Below are positions 60,926-64,000 of a stretch of 64,000 nucleotides of DNA, one piece after another. How positions within the stretch are numbered: the first letter of the stretch is position 1; each line of letters starts with the position of its first letter. Both the position numbers and the translations under genes were made by a program. Below the pieces are notes generated by a model. It worked only from the letters and a program-made list of their open reading frames with translations, was not told the DNA's origin and ran no database searches. The stretch comes from Sulfitobacter sp. S190. GTDB taxonomy: Bacteria > Pseudomonadota > Alphaproteobacteria > Rhodobacterales > Rhodobacteraceae. The DNA is taken from contig NZ_CP081120.1 of NCBI RefSeq assembly GCF_025141935.1, positions 3,065,001-3,129,000 of the forward strand, in the 5' to 3' direction.

Positions 60926-62266
60926 TCAGGCTGACCCGCGGGCCTTTACGACCTGCAACAGCGGCATGACCTGGCTCATATCGGGGCCGTGCTGCTGTCC
61001 TGTCAGCGCCTTGCGCAACGGCATGAAAAGCGCTTTGCCTTTGCGGCCTGTCTTTTCTTTCACCGCGGCTGTCCAGTTGCCCCACGTGTTGTCATCGAAC
61101 GGCGCTTGCGGGAGCAACTCCAGCGCTTCGGCAACAAAATCGCGGTCTTCGTCGTCGATGACGGGCTCAGCGCCTTCGCTGAACATCGCCCACCATCCGG
61201 CCAGGTCATGCAGCGTCGTGACGTTTTCGCGTGTCACGTCCCAGAACCGCGTGGCCTGTGCATCAGGAACGCCCGCCGCCCGAACGGCATCCGCGACCTC
61301 GGCCAGAGACAGCGTTTGCAGATAGCGCGCGGTCAGCGGTTTGAGATCTTCCGCGTCAAACTTGGTCGGTGCGGAACCGAACCGTGATATATCGAAACCG
61401 TCGATCAGTGTTTGCATATCGGTGCGCAGTTCGACCGGATCGCTGGATCCCAGACGTGACATCAGGCTCAACAGCGCCTGCGGTGCTATGCCCTGCGCAC
61501 GCAAGTCTTTCAGCGCAAGGGTACCAAGACGTTTGGACAGCGCCTCACCCTGCGGACCGGTCAGCAACGAGTGATGCGCGAACTGTGGCACTTCACCGCC
61601 AAGCGCCTGCATGATCTGGATTTGCGTGCCGGTGTTGGTCACGTGATCCGAACCCCGAACCACATGTGTAACGCCCATTTCGGTGTCGTCGACAACGGAT
61701 GCCAGCGTATACAGGATTTGCCCGTCGCCGCGGATCAGAACCGGGTCGGAAACGGATGCGCCGTCGATCGACACGTCCCCAAGGATGCCATCATTCCAAA
61801 CGATGCGTTCCTGAAGCAGTTTGAACCGCCAGACACCATCGCCGCGTTCGGCGCGCAACGCCTCCTTTTCAGCCTCATCCAGTGACAATGCCGCGCGGTC
61901 GTATACGGGCGGCTTGCCCATATTCAGCTGCTTCTTGCGCTTGAGGTCGAGCTCCGTCGGTGTCTCGAACGCTTCATAGAAACGGTCCATATCGCGCAGT
62001 TGCTGCGCGGCCGCTTCGTATTTTTCCAGCCTCGACGACTGGCGTTCCACACGGTCCCAATGCAGCCCGAGCCAATCGAGATCGCGTTTGATCCCGTCGA
62101 CGTATTCCTCTTTCGATCTGTTCGGATCGGTATCATCGATGCGCAGGATGAACTCGCCTCCCGCCTTGCGGGCGATAAGGTAATTCATGAGCGCCGTGCG
62201 CAGATTGCCTACGTGAATCCAGCCGGTGGGCGAGGGCGCGAAACGTGTAATGGTCTTTGCGGACAT
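60926..62266 (-). CDS. gltX: Glutamate--tRNA ligase
   Basis: A 446-residue class I glutamyl-tRNA synthetase. The HIGH-like HVGN is at 18-21 in the start RFAPSPTGWIHVGN, and KMSKS appears as ALSKRLG near 240. The C-terminal anticodon domain is complete. Alphaproteobacteria usually carry two GltX paralogues, one of which can charge tRNA-Gln as substrate for GatCAB; which type this is cannot be decided here. The ATG at 62266 with AGGAGGC upstream is clear, and longer in-frame starts lack a site. Confidence 0.96.
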   Translation of the reverse strand: MSAKTITRFAPSPTGWIHVGNLRTALMNYLIARKAGGEFILRIDDTDPNRSKEEYVDGIKRDLDWLGLHWDRVERQSSRLEKYEAAAQQLRDMDRFYEAFETPTELDLKRKKQLNMGKPPVYDRAALSLDEAEKEALRAERGDGVWRFKLLQERIVWNDGILGDVSIDGASVSDPVLIRGDGQILYTLASVVDDTEMGVTHVVRGSDHVTNTGTQIQIMQALGGEVPQFAHHSLLTGPQGEALSKRLGTLALKDLRAQGIAPQALLSLMSRLGSSDPVELRTDMQTLIDGFDISRFGSAPTKFDAEDLKPLTARYLQTLSLAEVADAVRAAGVPDAQATRFWDVTRENVTTLHDLAGWWAMFSEGAEPVIDDEDRDFVAEALELLPQAPFDDNTWGNWTAAVKEKTGRKGKALFMPLRKALTGQQHGPDMSQVMPLLQVVKARGSA

Positions 62267-62414
62267 ATGTGCCTCCTGTTGGTGGCTGACTGTCATAGCA
62301 ATCCCCGTTTGTCCAGTTATCCGCCCAGCCACGCATCCGTGAACGGCCAATCACGGGACATACGGCGCAGTCGCTCTAGGTTTGAAAGCGTCCTATATCA
62401 AACGGAGGTAAGAA

Positions 62415-63341
62415 ATGTCCCGATCCCCCATCCTGTCCCGCCGCGCCGCCCTTGTGGGTGCTGCCGCAGTGCCATTGGCCGCGGCAAGCGGCACAATCGC
62501 GCGCGCCAAAGCCCCCATGATGGAGGCAGGCAGTGCCCCTTACCAACGCGTGAAGCTGGGCCAGTTCGACGTCACCACTCTGCTCGCCGGCAGCCGCGCA
62601 GTCGAAGGGCCGCACAATATTTTCGGCATGAACGTCGATAAGGAAACATTCGAAGAAGTTTCGGCCCAGGCGAACCTGCCGACCGACGCCGCGCAGTTTT
62701 TCTTTACGCCGACTGTCATCAACACCGGAAACGAGTTGATCCTTTTCGACACCGGGCTTTCCGGCGCCGGGACCACAGCGGCGCTTGAAGCTGCGGGCTA
62801 CACCGCAGATCAGGTCGATGTGGTCGTCTTGACCCACATGCATGGCGATCACATTGGCGGCCTGAGCACCGACGGAACAAAGACCTTCGCGAATGCCCGG
62901 TATGTCACCGGCAGCGCGGAATTCGACGCGTGGTCCAAGGCCGACAACGAAGGGTTCGACACCAAGGTCAAACCGCTGGCCGAAGAAATGACAATGCTGG
63001 ACGATGGCGGCAGTGTTGCCTCTGGCGTGACCGCAATGGCGGCGTTCGGGCACACGCCCGGGCATATGGCATATCGCATTGAGTCGGACGGTAACCAGTT
63101 GGTCCTCGGCGCCGATTTTGCCAATCACTACGTCTGGTCGCTGGCGCATCCCGATTGGGAAGTGAAATTCGATATGGACAAAGCCGCCGCCGCGCAGACC
63201 CGGCGCAAAATGCTCGACATGATGGCAGCAGACGCGATCCCCTTCGTGGGCTATCACATGCCGTGGCCCGCGTTTGGCTACGTCGAGAAGAGCGGCGAGA
63301 ACTACGCCTATGTGCCGCACACCTATCAGCTGTTGCTGTAA
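62415..63341 (+). CDS. Exported metallo-beta-lactamase-fold hydrolase
   Basis: A 308-residue MBL-fold hydrolase. The zinc motif HMHGDH is at 141-146 (THMHGDHIGGL), with a later His in AFGHTPGHMAY and Asp in LGADF. An N-terminal RR signal (LSRRAALVGAAAVPLAAASG) suggests Tat export of the metal-loaded protein. The substrate is unknown; lactonase and other roles are possible. Start ATG 62415 after GGAGGTAAGAA. Divergent from gltX by about 150 bases. Confidence 0.92.
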   Translation: MSRSPILSRRAALVGAAAVPLAAASGTIARAKAPMMEAGSAPYQRVKLGQFDVTTLLAGSRAVEGPHNIFGMNVDKETFEEVSAQANLPTDAAQFFFTPTVINTGNELILFDTGLSGAGTTAALEAAGYTADQVDVVVLTHMHGDHIGGLSTDGTKTFANARYVTGSAEFDAWSKADNEGFDTKVKPLAEEMTMLDDGGSVASGVTAMAAFGHTPGHMAYRIESDGNQLVLGADFANHYVWSLAHPDWEVKFDMDKAAAAQTRRKMLDMMAADAIPFVGYHMPWPAFGYVEKSGENYAYVPHTYQLLL

Positions 63342-63360
63342 GGCTTCCGGCAGGGCTGCG

Positions 63361-64000
63361 TCAAAGCTGCCCTGCCGCCCTGAGCCGGTCGATACCGTGG
63401 CCGAGGTATTCGGTTCTGAACGAATGGCCCCCCTCGAACAGGCAGAAATCCAGAATAGCGCCTGTTGCGTTTGATCTTTCCTCGCAACGCAACATTGCAG
63501 TCGTGTCTTTCGCGGGCTCCGCAAATTTCCCGTGGGTCGCATAGCTCGCGAGCGCTTCGCTCACTTCGCCCTGCTTTGTTTCTCCGATCCGACGGCCATC
63601 CAGCGGTACAGTTGAATCGTCATCGCCGTGGATGTGCACAATGCTCGCCACGGGCATGGCGCATGTCTCCGGCGGCTTGAGCCAATACGTCCCCGAGATC
63701 GGAACGAACCCCGCAAACGTCTCAGGCCGCGCGCAGGCAAGGTTCCAGACCATCATCCCGCCCGCGCTGAAACCGGAGGCGACCAGATGGTCCGCATCGA
63801 TGTTGAAACGCGCGACTGCGTCCGCGATGACGGCATCGTAGTAGGCGAATTCCTCGGCACCGGTGCTGTCCATGGTGCCCGGCCCGTTAGGCAGGTTCCA
63901 TGAACCGTCAATTCCCTGCATGCCGATCAGGGCAAGCCCTTGGTCATGCACCATCTTGCGCAGGCTGCCGTTGCGCATCACGCCTTCGGCGGACCCGCGG
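63361..64000 (-). CDS. PHB depolymerase/LpqC-like alpha/beta hydrolase, 5' end outside the window
   Basis: The last 213 codons of an esterase of the LpqC/polyhydroxybutyrate-depolymerase-like family. The in-frame codons at the edge read GSAEGVMRNGSLR, the usual block after the oxyanion strand, so the gene continues past 64000 and no start is visible. The nucleophile elbow is ASGFSAGG, an acid is likely in HIHGDDDSTVP, and the catalytic His is in EGGHSF. Relatives hydrolyse feruloyl or polyester bonds. It converges on the MBL gene 19 bases away. Confidence 0.88.
   Translation of the reverse strand, partial: RGSAEGVMRNGSLRKMVHDQGLALIGMQGIDGSWNLPNGPGTMDSTGAEEFAYYDAVIADAVARFNIDADHLVASGFSAGGMMVWNLACARPETFAGFVPISGTYWLKPPETCAMPVASIVHIHGDDDSTVPLDGRRIGETKQGEVSEALASYATHGKFAEPAKDTTAMLRCEERSNATGAILDFCLFEGGHSFRTEYLGHGIDRLRAAGQL

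Overview
The window is a gene-dense, G+C-rich chromosomal segment from an alphaproteobacterium, most likely a marine member of the Roseobacter group (Rhodobacteraceae). This is inferred from the gene content: an archaeal-type class I lysyl-tRNA synthetase, an NDUFS4-like complex I accessory protein, a riboswitch-led gcvTHP operon, several transporter operons and many twin-arginine-like signal peptides. I see no rRNA or tRNA gene, insertion sequence, prophage or CRISPR array.

Layout. 1-8091 (minus strand): ubiG, the glycine cleavage operon gcvT-gcvH-gcvP behind a tandem glycine riboswitch, then MYG1, Dabb and D-lyxose-isomerase-like genes. 8175-13118: one large secreted RTX/LamG/DUF4214 protein containing a 1.5 kb internal duplication at about 99% identity. 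13485-21672: a CobW GTPase and a YtcJ-type amidohydrolase, divergent from a five-gene peptide ABC importer. 21716-33571: NDUFS4-like protein, uvrB, small membrane and outer-membrane-like proteins, a beta-helix (pectate-lyase-fold) protein, class I lysK with a hairpin-linked DUF4864 gene, TerB, a PBP4-type peptidase, a DMT transporter and nadD. 33640-43621: AGCS symporter, Usp, DUF900 lipoprotein, ettA, a response regulator with a degenerate GGDEF-like half, galactose mutarotase, an L,D-transpeptidase and a MarR/lipoprotein divergon.

43680-54949 is a pyrimidine-catabolic island. A RutR-like TetR regulator sits between two catabolic operons. One encodes an M20 amidohydrolase (beta-ureidopropionase type), dihydropyrimidinase and a four-gene NMT1-type ABC importer. 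The other is preT-mutM-preA. A matching 16-bp palindrome close to the E. coli RutR consensus lies upstream of both operons, so the sequence itself suggests one regulon covering uptake, ring reduction (PreTA), ring opening (HydA) and decarbamoylation. A DNA glycosylase gene (mutM/Fpg family) overlaps preT inside the second operon.

55006-64000: the conserved tesA-ybbA-ybbP set, an inositol-monophosphatase-like protein, a second GcvH-like protein whose lipoyl-lysine position is aspartate, a GGCT-like protein, gltX, an exported metallo-beta-lactamase-fold hydrolase, and a PHB-depolymerase/LpqC-like esterase running off the right edge.

Strongest leads are the lipoyl-lysine-less GcvH paralogue, the paired RutR-like operators with the embedded glycosylase gene, the recent duplication in the RTX protein, the hairpin over the DUF4864 ribosome-binding site, and the apparently shortened amidohydrolase N-terminus.
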